From Aminobacter anthyllidis (lineage in GTDB: Bacteria > Pseudomonadota > Alphaproteobacteria > Rhizobiales > Rhizobiaceae), in NCBI RefSeq assembly GCF_018555685.1, contig NZ_JAFLWW010000008.1, positions 1 through 64,000 on the forward strand: 64,000 bases of DNA, given 5' to 3'. The position numbers were made by a program, and so were the translations under genes. Below are positions 8,945 to 18,841 of the stretch, one piece after another. The notes under the pieces are model-generated. The model had not been told where the DNA came from, did no database searches, and saw only the letters and a program-made list of their open reading frames with translations. Numbering within the stretch: position 1 is the stretch's first letter; each line of letters opens with the position of its first letter.

Positions 8945-9002
8945 GGAGCATGATCCCGAGCCAGAAGCCCGCACAGCGGGAACCGGTCGTCGATCATGCT
9001 CC
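8945..9002. repeat. Palindromic extragenic element overlapping the sigma factor stop codon
   Basis: Perfect 11-bp inverted arms GGAGCATGATC (8945-8955) and GATCATGCTCC (8992-9002) enclose 36 bases. Elements with GGAGCATGATC ends are common between genes in rhizobia. Here the right arm runs into the 3' end of the leftward ECF41 gene and contains its stop codon. Confidence 0.75.
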
Positions 9003-9875
9003 GGCGCCTGCCTCGCGATGGCCGACATTGCGCAGCTTGTCGGGATTGCGCGTCACGTAAATCGCAACGACCCTTCCGTCTTCGATGTTGAGCGCCGTTG
9101 TCTGGACCGTCGTACCCTCTTCCATGGTGATGAAACCCGGCAGGCCGTCGATGACCGCGTAGCGGATCAGCTGTGACGGACGCACGGCAAAGAGGCGGGC
9201 CAGCGCTGCATGGCGTGCCATGACGGCTTCGATCCCGACCAATGGTTGAGACGGCGCCGGGACCTGGCCGCCACCATCGGCATAGGTAACGACATCCTCG
9301 GCGAGCATCGTGCGCAACGCTTCAAGGTCGCCAGTCCGCGATGCATTGAAGAAGGCGGTGGCAAAGCGCAGTCCTTCTTCCTTCGGGATAGCGAAGCGCG
9401 GCCTGGCGTCATGGATATGCGTCCGCGCCCGGCTGGCGAGCTTGCGGCAGGTGCCGGCCTCGCGTCCGATCGCTTCGGCCACCGCGTCGAACTTCAACCC
9501 GAACACGTCGTGCAACAGAAACGCAGCTCGCTCCAGCGGCGACAGGCGTTCCAGCGCGATCATCAGCGGAAGCGTTATGTCATCTGCCGCCTCGCCGTCT
9601 TCGGGATCAAAGATCGGATCAGGCAGCCAGGGGCCGATATAGGTCTCGCGCAGGCGGCGGGTCGACTTGAGTTCGTTGAGGCACAGGCGCGTGACGATGG
9701 TGCGCAGATAGGCAGCTGGCTCATCCACCATGCTGCGGTCGGCGGCGAGCCAGCGCAGCCAGGCGTCATGAACGACATCCTCCGCGTCGGCGACGGATCC
9801 CAACATCCGATAGGCGAGCCGGACAAGGCCCGGACGCTGATCGGAAAAGGCTGTGGTCAACGAAATCTCGGTCAT
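8994..9875 (-). CDS. ECF41-group RNA polymerase sigma factor with fused SnoaL-like domain
   Basis: This is a 293-aa protein. Sigma region 2 spans about residues 12-80 (RLAYRMLGSVADAEDVVHDAW) and region 4 about 105-155. A SnoaL/NTF2-like C-terminal domain follows from about 165. It carries the two motifs that define ECF41: DGGG at 200-203 and NPDKL at 277-281. In this group the fused domain replaces a separate anti-sigma factor. The gene is 12 bases downstream of the flavodoxin gene and is last in a SDR-flavodoxin-sigma run, in line with ECF41 genes usually sitting next to oxidoreductases. The final residues are encoded by a palindromic repeat. Confidence 0.93.
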   Translation of the reverse strand: MTEISLTTAFSDQRPGLVRLAYRMLGSVADAEDVVHDAWLRWLAADRSMVDEPAAYLRTIVTRLCLNELKSTRRLRETYIGPWLPDPIFDPEDGEAADDITLPLMIALERLSPLERAAFLLHDVFGLKFDAVAEAIGREAGTCRKLASRARTHIHDARPRFAIPKEEGLRFATAFFNASRTGDLEALRTMLAEDVVTYADGGGQVPAPSQPLVGIEAVMARHAALARLFAVRPSQLIRYAVIDGLPGFITMEEGTTVQTTALNIEDGRVVAIYVTRNPDKLRNVGHREAGAGA

Positions 9876-9887
9876 CTGCGCTCCAGA

Positions 9888-10514
9888 CTAGGCCGCCGCC
9901 GAAACGACGTCACGCCCGCGCGCAAACTGCAGTGCTGCATTGGCCACCCGCTTTCCCAGATGGCGGGCGGTGGCGAGATCGGATTCGGGCGGGGCTGTTT
10001 CAGGGCCTTCGTCGGTGTTCGACTGCGCACCGGCTCCGAGCCAAAAGCCCAGCCTGTTCAGGTCGCCTTCCGATCCTGTCGAGGAGCTGTTTGACGGCGG
10101 CAGGTCGAGATTGATCCAGTGCATGCCGTGCTGCGCCGCAAACAGCGCGAACTGGATCAATGTGGAAAGCTTGTCTCCCGATCGCGCGCCCGAATTGGTA
10201 AAGCCTGCCGCGAGCTTGTCTTTCCAGAGATAGCCCTTGGCCATCACCGTTCTCGACGTCGCTTCCGAGAAGGTTTTGAACGGCGCGGATGCGGCGCCCA
10301 TGTAGGTTGGGGCACCAAAGATGATGGCTTGCGCGCTGTTGAGGTCGTCCCAATGCTGGTCGACGTTTTCGACCGGCAGCAGAAGTGCCTCGACCCCGGC
10401 GACGTCGCGGACCCCGGCTTCGACGGCCTCCGCCTGGCGCCGCGTGTGGCCGTAGCCGCTGTGATAGACGATCGCGATGCGCGTCGAGCCGCGGGCGGCA
10501 GAAAAGTTATCCAT
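9888..10514 (-). CDS. Flavodoxin-like NAD(P)H-dependent FMN oxidoreductase
   Basis: This is a 208-aa protein. IVYHSGYGHTRRQAEAVEAG near the N-terminus is the FMN phosphate loop of the flavodoxin/WrbA fold. IIFGAPTYMGAASAPFKTF is the second FMN-contacting loop. It probably reduces quinones or other small electrophiles. The open frame extends upstream, but the ATG at 10514 lies just before the conserved fold and 36 bases after a likely ECF41 promoter, so the longer start was rejected. It is followed at 12 bases by the ECF41 sigma gene, of which it is the likely target. Confidence 0.87.
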   Translation of the reverse strand: MDNFSAARGSTRIAIVYHSGYGHTRRQAEAVEAGVRDVAGVEALLLPVENVDQHWDDLNSAQAIIFGAPTYMGAASAPFKTFSEATSRTVMAKGYLWKDKLAAGFTNSGARSGDKLSTLIQFALFAAQHGMHWINLDLPPSNSSSTGSEGDLNRLGFWLGAGAQSNTDEGPETAPPESDLATARHLGKRVANAALQFARGRDVVSAAA

Positions 10515-10549
10515 GACAATGTCCTCTGTGATGCAGTTACAGAAGTCAT

Positions 10550-10576
10550 GACAAGCCAGCATCGCCAAATGTGACA
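10550..10576 (-). promoter_or_regulatory. Likely ECF41-dependent promoter of the flavodoxin-sigma operon
   Basis: On the minus strand TGTCACA (10576-10570) is followed after exactly 16 bases by TGTC (10553-10550). The motif I recall for ECF41 sigma factors is TGTCACA, 16 bases, CGTC, so the -35 is exact and the -10 matches three of four. It lies 36 bases before the flavodoxin start codon and would make the sigma gene autoregulated. Confidence 0.65.
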
Positions 10577-10622
10577 TGGCCTCCGAAAGCCGCGCCTCCC
10601 GGCGCGACCTTCGGGCGGGTGC

Positions 10623-11381
10623 TCAGAGCCGGTTGATCGAGACACCGCCATCGGCAAGCAATGCCGTGCCGGTGGTGAAGCTCGAGGCTTCAGAGGCGAG
10701 ATAGAGGGCCGAACGCGCGATCTCCTCGGGCCGGGCGATGCGCTTGAGGGCGTGCAGACCCTCGACGAAGGCGCGCTCGTCGGCGGTCTTGAACGTCGCC
10801 ATCGGCGTGTCGGTGCCGCCCGGCAGCAGCGCGTTCACGCGGATGCCCTGCGCACCGTACTCGGCCGCCAGCACCTGCGTCAGGCCGATCAACCCGGCCT
10901 TGCTTGCGGCATAGGCGGCCATGCCCGGCATGCCGACCGTGTAACCGACGAAGGTCGAGGTGAAGATCAGCGAACCTGCGCCGCGCTTCAGCATCGCCGG
11001 GACCTGGTACTTGGCGCCGAGATAGGCGCTGGTCAGGTTGGTCTCCATGACCTCGGTCCAGCTCGCCAGTTCCAACCCGGTGATCGGGCCCATCTCGCCG
11101 ACGAGGCCGACATTGTTGAAGGCGATGTCGAGGCCGCCAAACTCGGCTTCGGCAAGTTCGACCAGCGCCCGGGCGAACGCCTCGTCCCTGACGTCGCCGG
11201 CCAGCGCCAGCGCTTCGCCGCCGTCTCCCCGGATTTCCTCGGCCAGCGCTTCCAGACCCGCGGCCCCACGTGCGGCCAGCAACACGCTCGCGCCTTGCGC
11301 GGCGAACAACCTGGCCGTCGCCTTGCCAATGCCCGAGCTCGCCCCGGTGACGATCGCGACCTTTCCGTTCAAATCAAACAT
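10623..11381 (-). CDS. Short-chain dehydrogenase/reductase
   Basis: This is a 252-aa classical SDR. The cofactor motif is TGASSGIG near residue 13; NNVG is the variant NNAG motif. The catalytic Tyr-x-x-x-Lys lies in YAASKAG, with the Ser in FTSTF upstream. It oxidises or reduces an alcohol or ketone with NAD(P)H; the substrate is unknown. The gene precedes the flavodoxin and ECF41 genes on the same strand with a 108-base gap that holds its own promoter, so it may be only loosely linked to them. It is divergent from soxB. Confidence 0.88.
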   Translation of the reverse strand: MFDLNGKVAIVTGASSGIGKATARLFAAQGASVLLAARGAAGLEALAEEIRGDGGEALALAGDVRDEAFARALVELAEAEFGGLDIAFNNVGLVGEMGPITGLELASWTEVMETNLTSAYLGAKYQVPAMLKRGAGSLIFTSTFVGYTVGMPGMAAYAASKAGLIGLTQVLAAEYGAQGIRVNALLPGGTDTPMATFKTADERAFVEGLHALKRIARPEEIARSALYLASEASSFTTGTALLADGGVSINRL

Positions 11382-11470
11382 CGTTCATGCTCCTGTATGA
11401 GTGCGGCTGGCTGTTGCCGGCCGCGTTCGCACAGGTCGCAATTCGTGCAGCCTCCAGCCACCCGATACAC

Positions 11471-11515
11471 GCGGCGCAAACTGGCGGCGCAAAACGGCAG
11501 GCGCCGTCGCAAACA
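11471..11515. promoter_or_regulatory. Direct repeats upstream of soxB
   Basis: GCGGCGCAAA occurs at 11471-11480 and again at 11484-11493, and a related GTCGCAAA lies about 13 bases further on. The repeats sit about 80-125 bases before soxB in the divergent promoter region. Direct repeats with this spacing could bind an AraC-type activator; this is an inference. Confidence 0.35.
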
Positions 11516-11594
11516 GTGCAAGGCTGGTCGTGAGATTTCGCTAGTGCTACACCTCGCGCTCCCAAGCTTCCGGCATCAGCGAGGCCCTGAAAAA

Positions 11595-12848
11595 ATGCGG
11601 AAATATTCGGTTTTTGCCATAGCCCGTGAGGCGATGCGCGGACACAAGGGCTGGGAGGAACAGTGGTCCTCGCCCGAGCCGAAGAGCGAATACGACGTCA
11701 TCATCGTCGGCGCCGGCGGCCATGGCCTCGCCACCGCCTACTATCTCGCCAAGGAGCACGGCATCACCAATGTCGCGGTGCTGGAAAAGGGCTGGCTCGG
11801 CGGCGGCAACACCGGCCGCAACACCACCATCATCCGCTCCAACTATCTCTATGACGAATCGGCCGGCATCTACGACCACGCCCTCAAGCTTTGGGACGGT
11901 CTCAGCCAGGACCTCAACTACAACGTCATGTATTCGGCGCGCGGCGTCATGATGCTGGCGCACAATGTCCACGACGTGCAGGTGCTGAAGCGTCACGTCC
12001 ATGCCAACCGGCTGAACGGCATCGACAATGAATGGCTGACGCCGGAGCAGGCGAGGGAGTTCTGCCCGCCGCTCAATATCTCGGCTTCGGCGCGCTATCC
12101 CGTCGTCGGCGCCTCGCTGCAGCGCCGCGGCGGCACCGCCCGCCACGATGCTGTCGCCTGGGGCTATGCCCGCGGCGCCTCGGATCGCGGCGTCCACATC
12201 ATCCAGAACTGCGAAGTCACCGGCGTGCGCCGCACGCCCGACGGCCGCGTCTCGGGCGTCGAGACCTCGAAGGGTTTCATCGGCGCCAAGAAGGTCGGCG
12301 TCGTTGCCGCCGGCCACACCTCGGTCATCATGAACATGGCCGGCGTGCGCATGCCGCTCGAAAGCTATCCGCTGCAGGCGCTGGTGTCGGAGCCGGTCAA
12401 GCCGGTGTTCCCGTGCGTGGTGATGTCCAACACCGTGCACGCCTACATCTCGCAGTCCGACAAGGGCGAACTGGTCATCGGCGCCGGCACCGACCAGTAC
12501 ATCTCCTATTCGCAGACCGGCGGCCTGCACATCATCAACCACACGCTCGACGCCATCTGCGAGATGTTCCCGATGTTCACGCGCATGAAGATGCTGCGCT
12601 CGTGGGGCGGCATCGTCGACGTCACGCCGGACCGTTCGCCGATCCTGGCCAAGACGCCGGTGCCGGGGCTCTACGTCAATTGCGGCTGGGGCACGGGCGG
12701 TTTCAAGGCGACGCCTGGTTCGGGCAACGTCTTTGCCCACACCATCGCACGTGACGAACCGCACCCGATCAATGCGCCTTTCACCATCGAGCGCTTCCGC
12801 ACCGGCCGCCTCATCGACGAAGCGGCAGCGGCGGCCGTCGCCCACTGA
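11595..12848 (+). CDS. soxB: Sarcosine oxidase subunit beta
   Basis: This is a 417-aa FAD-binding protein with a Rossmann motif [15 protein letters not shown] from residue 38. It forms the catalytic core of heterotetrameric sarcosine oxidase, which oxidises sarcosine to glycine, passing the methyl carbon to tetrahydrofolate and electrons to oxygen. Residues around [14 protein letters not shown] (about 178-190) are in the area of the known covalent-FMN histidine. The ATG at 11595 gives the family N-terminus [13 protein letters not shown]; the frame is open far upstream but overlaps the SDR gene on the other strand. It overlaps the next gene by one base. Confidence 0.95.
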   Translation: MRKYSVFAIAREAMRGHKGWEEQWSSPEPKSEYDVIIVGAGGHGLATAYYLAKEHGITNVAVLEKGWLGGGNTGRNTTIIRSNYLYDESAGIYDHALKLWDGLSQDLNYNVMYSARGVMMLAHNVHDVQVLKRHVHANRLNGIDNEWLTPEQAREFCPPLNISASARYPVVGASLQRRGGTARHDAVAWGYARGASDRGVHIIQNCEVTGVRRTPDGRVSGVETSKGFIGAKKVGVVAAGHTSVIMNMAGVRMPLESYPLQALVSEPVKPVFPCVVMSNTVHAYISQSDKGELVIGAGTDQYISYSQTGGLHIINHTLDAICEMFPMFTRMKMLRSWGGIVDVTPDRSPILAKTPVPGLYVNCGWGTGGFKATPGSGNVFAHTIARDEPHPINAPFTIERFRTGRLIDEAAAAAVAH

Positions 12849-13282
12849 TGGCCGTGCTCGCCGCCACCATAGCGGCAGTGGCCGCGCCGTTCGTCCTCGC
12901 CGACGAAAAGGGCATGTTCCACTTGCCCGACGCCAGCGAGGTCCGGCTGCAGGCGATCAGCCGCAACGGCAACGAAGCCGAATGGCCGTTCTCGGTCGCG
13001 TCGGGCCTGCTTGCCTGCGTCTGGAGTGGCGGGCGCAAGGTGGTCTCGTTCATCGAGCAGCCCGAGGATCCCGACGACGAGCACGACGCCCCGCCCGGGC
13101 GCCACGTCATCGTCTCGGCCAATCCGTTCGAACTCACCTTCCTCAACATCTCAAGCCGCGACCTCTTCCTGCCGGCCGACACCGTGGAGACGCTGGTCAA
13201 GCGTGTCGCCCCGTTCGAGGCATTGGGGCGCAGGCTCTGCGACCAGCCGCAAGGCTCCAACATCGGCCCCGGCGAACTCTAG
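12848..13282 (+). CDS. Unknown protein inserted in the sox operon
   Basis: This is a 144-aa protein I do not recognise. Its start codon overlaps the soxB stop (TGATG) and its stop lies 11 bases before soxD, so it is translated as part of the operon. The N-terminus is hydrophobic ([18 protein letters not shown]) and could be a signal or membrane segment, or a buried strand. The middle is mixed, with an acidic stretch EDPDDEHD near residues 72-79. Conserved operon position and normal codon use argue it is real. A role in assembly or cofactor loading of the oxidase is only a guess. Confidence 0.7.
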   Translation: MAVLAATIAAVAAPFVLADEKGMFHLPDASEVRLQAISRNGNEAEWPFSVASGLLACVWSGGRKVVSFIEQPEDPDDEHDAPPGRHVIVSANPFELTFLNISSRDLFLPADTVETLVKRVAPFEALGRRLCDQPQGSNIGPGEL

Positions 13283-13293
13283 GGATCATCCAG

Positions 13294-13674
13294 ATGCTTC
13301 TCATTCACTGCCCCTATTGCGACGAAGAGCGCCCGGAGCTCGAGTTCCGCAACGCCGGCGAGGCGCATATCGCGCGCTCGAACAACATTGCCGCCGAGAG
13401 CGACGAGGACTTCGAGAAGTTCTTCTTCATCCGCTCGAACCCGAAGGGCGTCATCTTCGAGCGCTGGCGCCACATCCATGGCTGCGCGCGCTTCTTCAAC
13501 GCCGCCCGCGACACCATCACCGACCGCTTCCTTTTGACCTACAAGGCGGGCGAGCCGAAGCCGGACCTGACGAAACTCGCGGCCGACGCCGGTCCCGCCG
13601 CCTGGGCCAACCGCCCGCCGGACCAGCTCAACGAAAAGCCCAAGGCAAAACGCCCGACCAAGGGAGAGGCATAA
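13294..13674 (+). CDS. soxD: Sarcosine oxidase subunit delta
   Basis: This is a 126-aa zinc-binding subunit. Cys6 and Cys9 (CPYC), His60 (RWRHIHGC) and Cys64 correspond to the four zinc ligands of the family. SoxD is structural in the alpha-beta-gamma-delta oxidase. The C-terminus carries a lysine- and proline-rich tail (KPKAKRPTK), longer than usual for the family. The start codon matches the family N-terminus MLLIHCPYC. The stop overlaps the soxA start (TAATG). Confidence 0.94.
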   Translation: MLLIHCPYCDEERPELEFRNAGEAHIARSNNIAAESDEDFEKFFFIRSNPKGVIFERWRHIHGCARFFNAARDTITDRFLLTYKAGEPKPDLTKLAADAGPAAWANRPPDQLNEKPKAKRPTKGEA

Positions 13675-16659
13675 TGGCCGGTTCGTACCGCATTTCCGGC
13701 CAGGGCCGCCTGACGCCCGCCAAGACCGCGCGCTTCACCTTCGACGGCAAGGCGATGACTGGCCTCTCCGGCGACACCGTGGCGTCGGCTCTGCTTGCCA
13801 ATGGCGTGCATCTCGTCGGCCGCTCGTTCAAGTATCACCGTCCGCGCGGCATTCTCTCCGCCGGGGCCGAGGAGCCGAACGCACTCGTCACCGTCGAGCG
13901 TGATGCCGCGCGCAAGACGCCCAACGTCCGCGCCACCGTGCAGGAGCTTTATGACGGGCTGACCGTCAACTCGCAGAACCGCTGGCCGTCGCTTTCCTTC
14001 GATGTCGGTGCTGTCAACGACCTGGCGTCGCCGATGTTTTCGGCCGGCTTCTACTACAAGACCTTCATGTGGCCGAAGGCCGCCTGGCACAAGTTCTACG
14101 AGCCCAACATCCGTGCCGCCGCCGGCCTTGGCGTTGCACCAGACCAGCCCGACCCCGACCACTATTCGGCCCGCTACGCCCATTGCGAGGTGCTGGTGCT
14201 CGGCGGCGGCGCTGCCGGCCTGGCTGCGGCTCTCGCTGCGGCCGAGACCGGCGTGCGCGTCATCATCTGCGACGAGCAGGCCGATTTCGGCGGCGCGCTG
14301 CGCTACGAAAAGGGCGCCGTCATCGACGGCCAGGATGGCTGGAGCTGGGCCCAGGCGACGGTGGCGAAGCTCGCCGCCATGGACAACGTCACCGTTTTGT
14401 CGCGTACCACGGCCTTCGGCTACTACGCCCAGAACTTCGTCGGCCTCGTCGAGCGCGTCACCGACCATCTCGCCCGTCCCGGCCGCGACGAACCGCGCGA
14501 ACGGCTGTGGCAGGTCCGCGCCAGGCGCGTCGTCATCGCCACCGGTGCCATCGAACGCCACATGGTGTTCGCCAACAACGACCGTCCGGGCGTCATGCTG
14601 GCCTCGGCCGCGCGCACCTTCCTCAACCATTACGGCGTCGTCGTTGGCAAGCAGGTCGGCGTCTACACCGCCAATGACAGCGCCTATGCCGCGGCGATCG
14701 ATCTCAAGAAGGCAGGCGTCGGCATCGCTGCCATCGTCGACCTGCGCGACAACCCCACTGGGCCGCTTGTCGACGAGGCGCGCGCGCTCGCCATCGAGGT
14801 CAATCATGGCCGCGCCGTCACCAGTGCCAATGGCAGCCAGCGCATCAAGTCGATGACCGTGCAGGCCAAGGGCGGCGGCGCCGAACGCACCATCGCCGTG
14901 GACGCACTCCTGATGTCGGCAGGCTGGACGCCGTCGGTGCACATGTTCTCGCAGTCGCGCGGCAAGGTCGCCTTCGACGACGCCACCAAGCGCTTCCTGC
15001 CCGGCACCTACGCCCAGGATTGCGTTTCGGTCGGCGCCTGCAACGGCTCCGACTCGCTTGAAGACAGCGTCGCGCAGGCGCTCGAAGCCGGTGCCAACGC
15101 CGCCCGCGACGCCGGCGCCAAGGTGTCGAAAGGCACGGCGCTCAAGGTCGAGGCTTCAGAAGGCTGGACCGGCGGCATGCTCGGCTCCGGTCCCGGCGCC
15201 GGTGCCGGAACCACGGTCAAGGCCTTCGTCGACTTCCAGAACGAGGTCACCGCCAAGGACATCCGCCAGGCGGTGCATGAGGGCATGCGCTCGATCGAGC
15301 ATGTCAAGCGCTTCACCACCAACGGCATGGCCACCGATCAGGGCAAGACGTCCAACATGCACGGCCTCGCCATCGCCGCCGAAGCGCTTGGCAAGGACAT
15401 CCCGCAGGTCGGCCTCACCACCTTCCGTGCGCCCTACACGCCGGTCACTTTCGGCGCCATCGTCAACCATGCCCGCCACGGCCTGTTCGACCCGACGCGC
15501 AAGACCCCGACCCACAGCTGGGCCGAAAGCCATGGTGCGGTGTTCGAGGATGTCGGCCAGTGGAAGCGCGCCTGGTACTTCCCGCGCTCGGGTGAGGACA
15601 TGCACGCCGCTGTCGACCGCGAATGTGTCACGGTGCGCAAAGCAGCCGGCCTGTTCGACGCCTCGACGCTCGGCAAGATCGAGGTCGTTGGCCCGGACGC
15701 TGCCAAGTTCATGGAGCTGCTCTACACCAATCCGTGGGAAAAGCTCGAGGTCGGCCGTTGCCGCTATGGCATCATGCTGCGCGAGGACGGCTTCATCTAT
15801 GACGACGGCGTCGTCGGCCGCCTTGCCGCCGACCGCTTCCACGTCACCACCACGACAGGCGGTGCGGCGCGCGTCATGAACCACATGGAGGACTACCTCC
15901 AGACCGAGTTCCCCAATCTCGACGTCTGGCTGACGTCGGTCTCCGAGCAGTGGGCGGTGATTGCGGTGCAAGGTCCCAACTCGCGTGACATCATCGCGCC
16001 GCTGGTCGAGGGCATCGACATGTCCGACGAGGCCATGCCGCACATGTCGGTGCGCGAGGGCAGGATTTGCGGCGTGCCGACTCGGCTGTTCCGCATGTCG
16101 TTCACCGGCGATCGCGGCTTCGAGGTCAACGTGCCGGCCGACTATGGCCGCGCCGTCTGGGAGGCGCTGTGGGCCGAGGGCCAGAAGCATGGCGCCTGCG
16201 CCTACGGCACCGAAGCGATGCACGTGCTGCGCGCCGAGAAGGGCTACATCATCGTCGGCCAGGACACCGACGGCACCGTCACGCCCAATGACGCCGGCCT
16301 CGACTGGGCCGTCGGCAAAAAGAAGACTGACTTCGTCGGCATTCGCGGCCTGACGCGCCCCGACCTTGTCGCCAAGGGCCGCAAGCAACTCGTTGGCCTC
16401 AGGACCAAGGATCCGCGCACGGTGCTCGAAGAGGGCGCCCAGATCGTCGAGAACCCCAAGCAGGCGATCCCGATGAAGATGATCGGCCATGTCACGTCGA
16501 GCTACTGGTCGGCCAATTGCGATCGCTCGATCGCCATGGGCCTCGTCCTCGGTGGCCGTGACCGCATCGGCGAGACGCTCTACGTGCCGATGCCCGACGG
16601 CGTCATCGAGGTGGAAGTCACCGGAACCGTGTTCTTCGACGAGAAGGGAGACCGCCTCA

Positions 16660-16667
<8 letters not shown>
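13674..16667 (+). CDS. soxA: Sarcosine oxidase subunit alpha
   Basis: This is a 997-aa protein, the normal family length. An N-terminal region of about residues 15-100 resembles a 2Fe-2S ferredoxin-like domain without iron ligands. An NAD-binding Rossmann motif LVLGGGAAGLAAALAAA begins near 174. The C-terminal 380 residues are a glycine-cleavage T-protein-like tetrahydrofolate domain, starting near TFRAPYTPVTFGAI. It channels the methyl group from sarcosine to form methylene-tetrahydrofolate. It overlaps soxG by 8 bases. Confidence 0.95.
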
Positions 16668-17539
<872 letters not shown>

Positions 17540-17644
17540 GCCTCGTCGCGCAATCCATGACAGCTTATGTGGCAACGCCAGCAACCCTGGGCGACGGCCG
17601 GATGATGCCTACTGCGTGCTCGGCAAAGCACTAGCCCGGAAACG

Positions 17645-17673
17645 AAAAAGCCGCCCTGGGATGGGCGGCTTTT
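17645..17673. terminator. Bidirectional intrinsic terminator
   Basis: AAAGCCGCCC and GGGCGGCTTT form a 10-bp stem around a six-base loop (TGGGAT), with an A-run on the left and a T-run on the right. It can end transcription from both the 17312-17539 gene and the leftward gene at 17695. Confidence 0.88.
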
Positions 17674-17694
17674 CTGGAGGTACTGAGAAAACAC

Positions 17695-17943
17695 TCAGTT
17701 GAAGGTCGGCACGATCCACGGGTTGACGTCGATGCCGATGCGCGGCTTTTCCGCGCTGATCGAGTTGGTCGTTTGCGGGCCTTTGTCATCCTTGATGGAG
17801 CCGGTCGAACCACAGTCGAGCTTCTGGCCCGAGATGGTCTGGCTGCACGCAACAGGCGCGTGCGTCGTCTTGTGGGTGTCGTTTGCCATTGCAAAGCCGC
17901 TCGTCGCGGCGAGAGCCGCGAGCGCCAGAATAGTCCGTCGCAT
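17695..17943 (-). CDS. Small secreted protein, unknown function
   Basis: This is an 82-aa protein. Residues 1-20 form a Sec signal peptide (RRTILALAALAATSGFAMA). The mature part holds two cysteines (ACSQTI and KLDCGS) that could form a disulfide, and ends in a proline-rich VNPWIVPTFN. Two ATGs are possible. GGAG is directly adjacent to the first but six bases before the second, so the second (17943) was chosen. Two strong palindromes lie upstream. I do not recognise a family. Confidence 0.6.
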   Translation of the reverse strand: MRRTILALAALAATSGFAMANDTHKTTHAPVACSQTISGQKLDCGSTGSIKDDKGPQTTNSISAEKPRIGIDVNPWIVPTFN

Positions 17944-17964
17944 TGTCATCTCCGTAAATTTTTG

Positions 17965-17978
17965 CCGTACGTGTACGG
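17965..17978. promoter_or_regulatory. Palindromic operator candidate 1
   Basis: CCGTACGTGTACGG has 6-bp perfect arms (CCGTAC / GTACGG) around GT. It lies 22 bases before the start of the small secreted protein gene, where a repressor would block transcription. Confidence 0.6.
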
Positions 17979-18025
17979 TACAACTTACAGATACGGCCGC
18001 ACCTTGCGTTTTGCAAGGGGTAAGC

Positions 18026-18037
18026 CGTACGCGTACG
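18026..18037. promoter_or_regulatory. Palindromic operator candidate 2
   Basis: CGTACGCGTACG is a perfect 12-bp palindrome with the same core as the site at 17965-17978. The two centres are 60 bases apart, close to six helical turns, which would suit cooperative binding of a TetR-type dimer. The TetR gene ends 30 bases away. Confidence 0.55.
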
Positions 18038-18066
18038 AAATTAATTTGGATGCACTGACTGCACTG

Positions 18067-18717
18067 CTACCCAGGACACATGCCGGGTTCGTCGGTGAGC
18101 GGCGGGGTCTCGCTGACGGCAAGGCCTGCCATGGCGAGGTCGCCCATCCGCATCACATAGGCCTTCGGATCGCCGAAGGGGTAAAAAGGGAAGGTGATCA
18201 GCAGCGAAACCGAGCCGTGTGCCACGGTCCACAGCGCGGTTGCGATGGCGCGGGCGTCGCCCTTCAGCACGCCGGCGGCGAGGCAGGCCTGCACCCGTTC
18301 GATGATGATCTGGAAAGCGGGGTTCTCGCGCTCCATCTGCTCGAACGTCTCTTCGGGCGGGTGCTTCTGCTTCTCGGTCATGAACACGGTGCGGTATTCG
18401 TTGGGATTGCCGAGGCCGAACTCGGCATATTCGGCGAGTGCTGCCCGCATCGCCTCGATGGGGTCGTCGGGCTGGTTCTGCCGCATCCGACGCGCCAGGT
18501 CGGCGAAGGCGTCTTCGGCCAGCGCCATCAGGATTTCCTGCTTGTCGGCAAAGTAGGAATAGACCGACATCGGGGCATAACCGACCCTTGTCGCCAGCTT
18601 GCGGATGGTCAGGCCGTCATAACCTTCCTCCCGCACGAGCGCGTGGGCTGCCGCAACCAGCTCGGCCCTCAGTTCGGCCTTCTGGAGCTCGCGTCGTTGT
18701 GCTGCACTGCTGGACAA
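18067..18717 (-). CDS. TetR family transcriptional regulator with WHG-type C-terminal domain
   Basis: This is a 216-aa protein. The N-terminal helix-turn-helix covers about residues 20-65 (GLTIRKLATRVGYAPMSVYSYFADKQ). The C-terminal ligand domain contains ALWTVAHGSVSLLI, the WHG signature. It probably represses nearby genes and releases DNA on binding a hydrophobic ligand. It sits just upstream of the small secreted protein gene on the same strand, with two CGTAC palindromes between them that may be its operators. No copy of that palindrome is visible before its own start. Confidence 0.88.
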   Translation of the reverse strand: MSSSAAQRRELQKAELRAELVAAAHALVREEGYDGLTIRKLATRVGYAPMSVYSYFADKQEILMALAEDAFADLARRMRQNQPDDPIEAMRAALAEYAEFGLGNPNEYRTVFMTEKQKHPPEETFEQMERENPAFQIIIERVQACLAAGVLKGDARAIATALWTVAHGSVSLLITFPFYPFGDPKAYVMRMGDLAMAGLAVSETPPLTDEPGMCPG

Positions 18718-18841
18718 GAACCCGCCCTACTGCTTCCCTTGATCAGATCGGACGAGTCTATACGCCGGCCAATGACGCGGCAAGGCGAGCGACGACGTAG
18801 CTCATCGGGACTAAGGCCGGCAGCGGACTAAGACGGAAGGG

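Noticed and set aside
10752-11594. Upstream extension of soxB
   Set aside because: The extra 281 codons are antisense to the SDR gene, and the family N-terminus begins at the ATG at 11595.
13011-13673. Upstream extension of soxA
   Set aside because: It overlaps the unknown sox gene and soxD in another frame; the TAATG overlap fixes the soxA start at 13674.
17995-18020. CCTTGC/GCAAGG hairpin as a terminator of tetR
   Set aside because: The stem is only six bases with no T-run; it is noted but not called.
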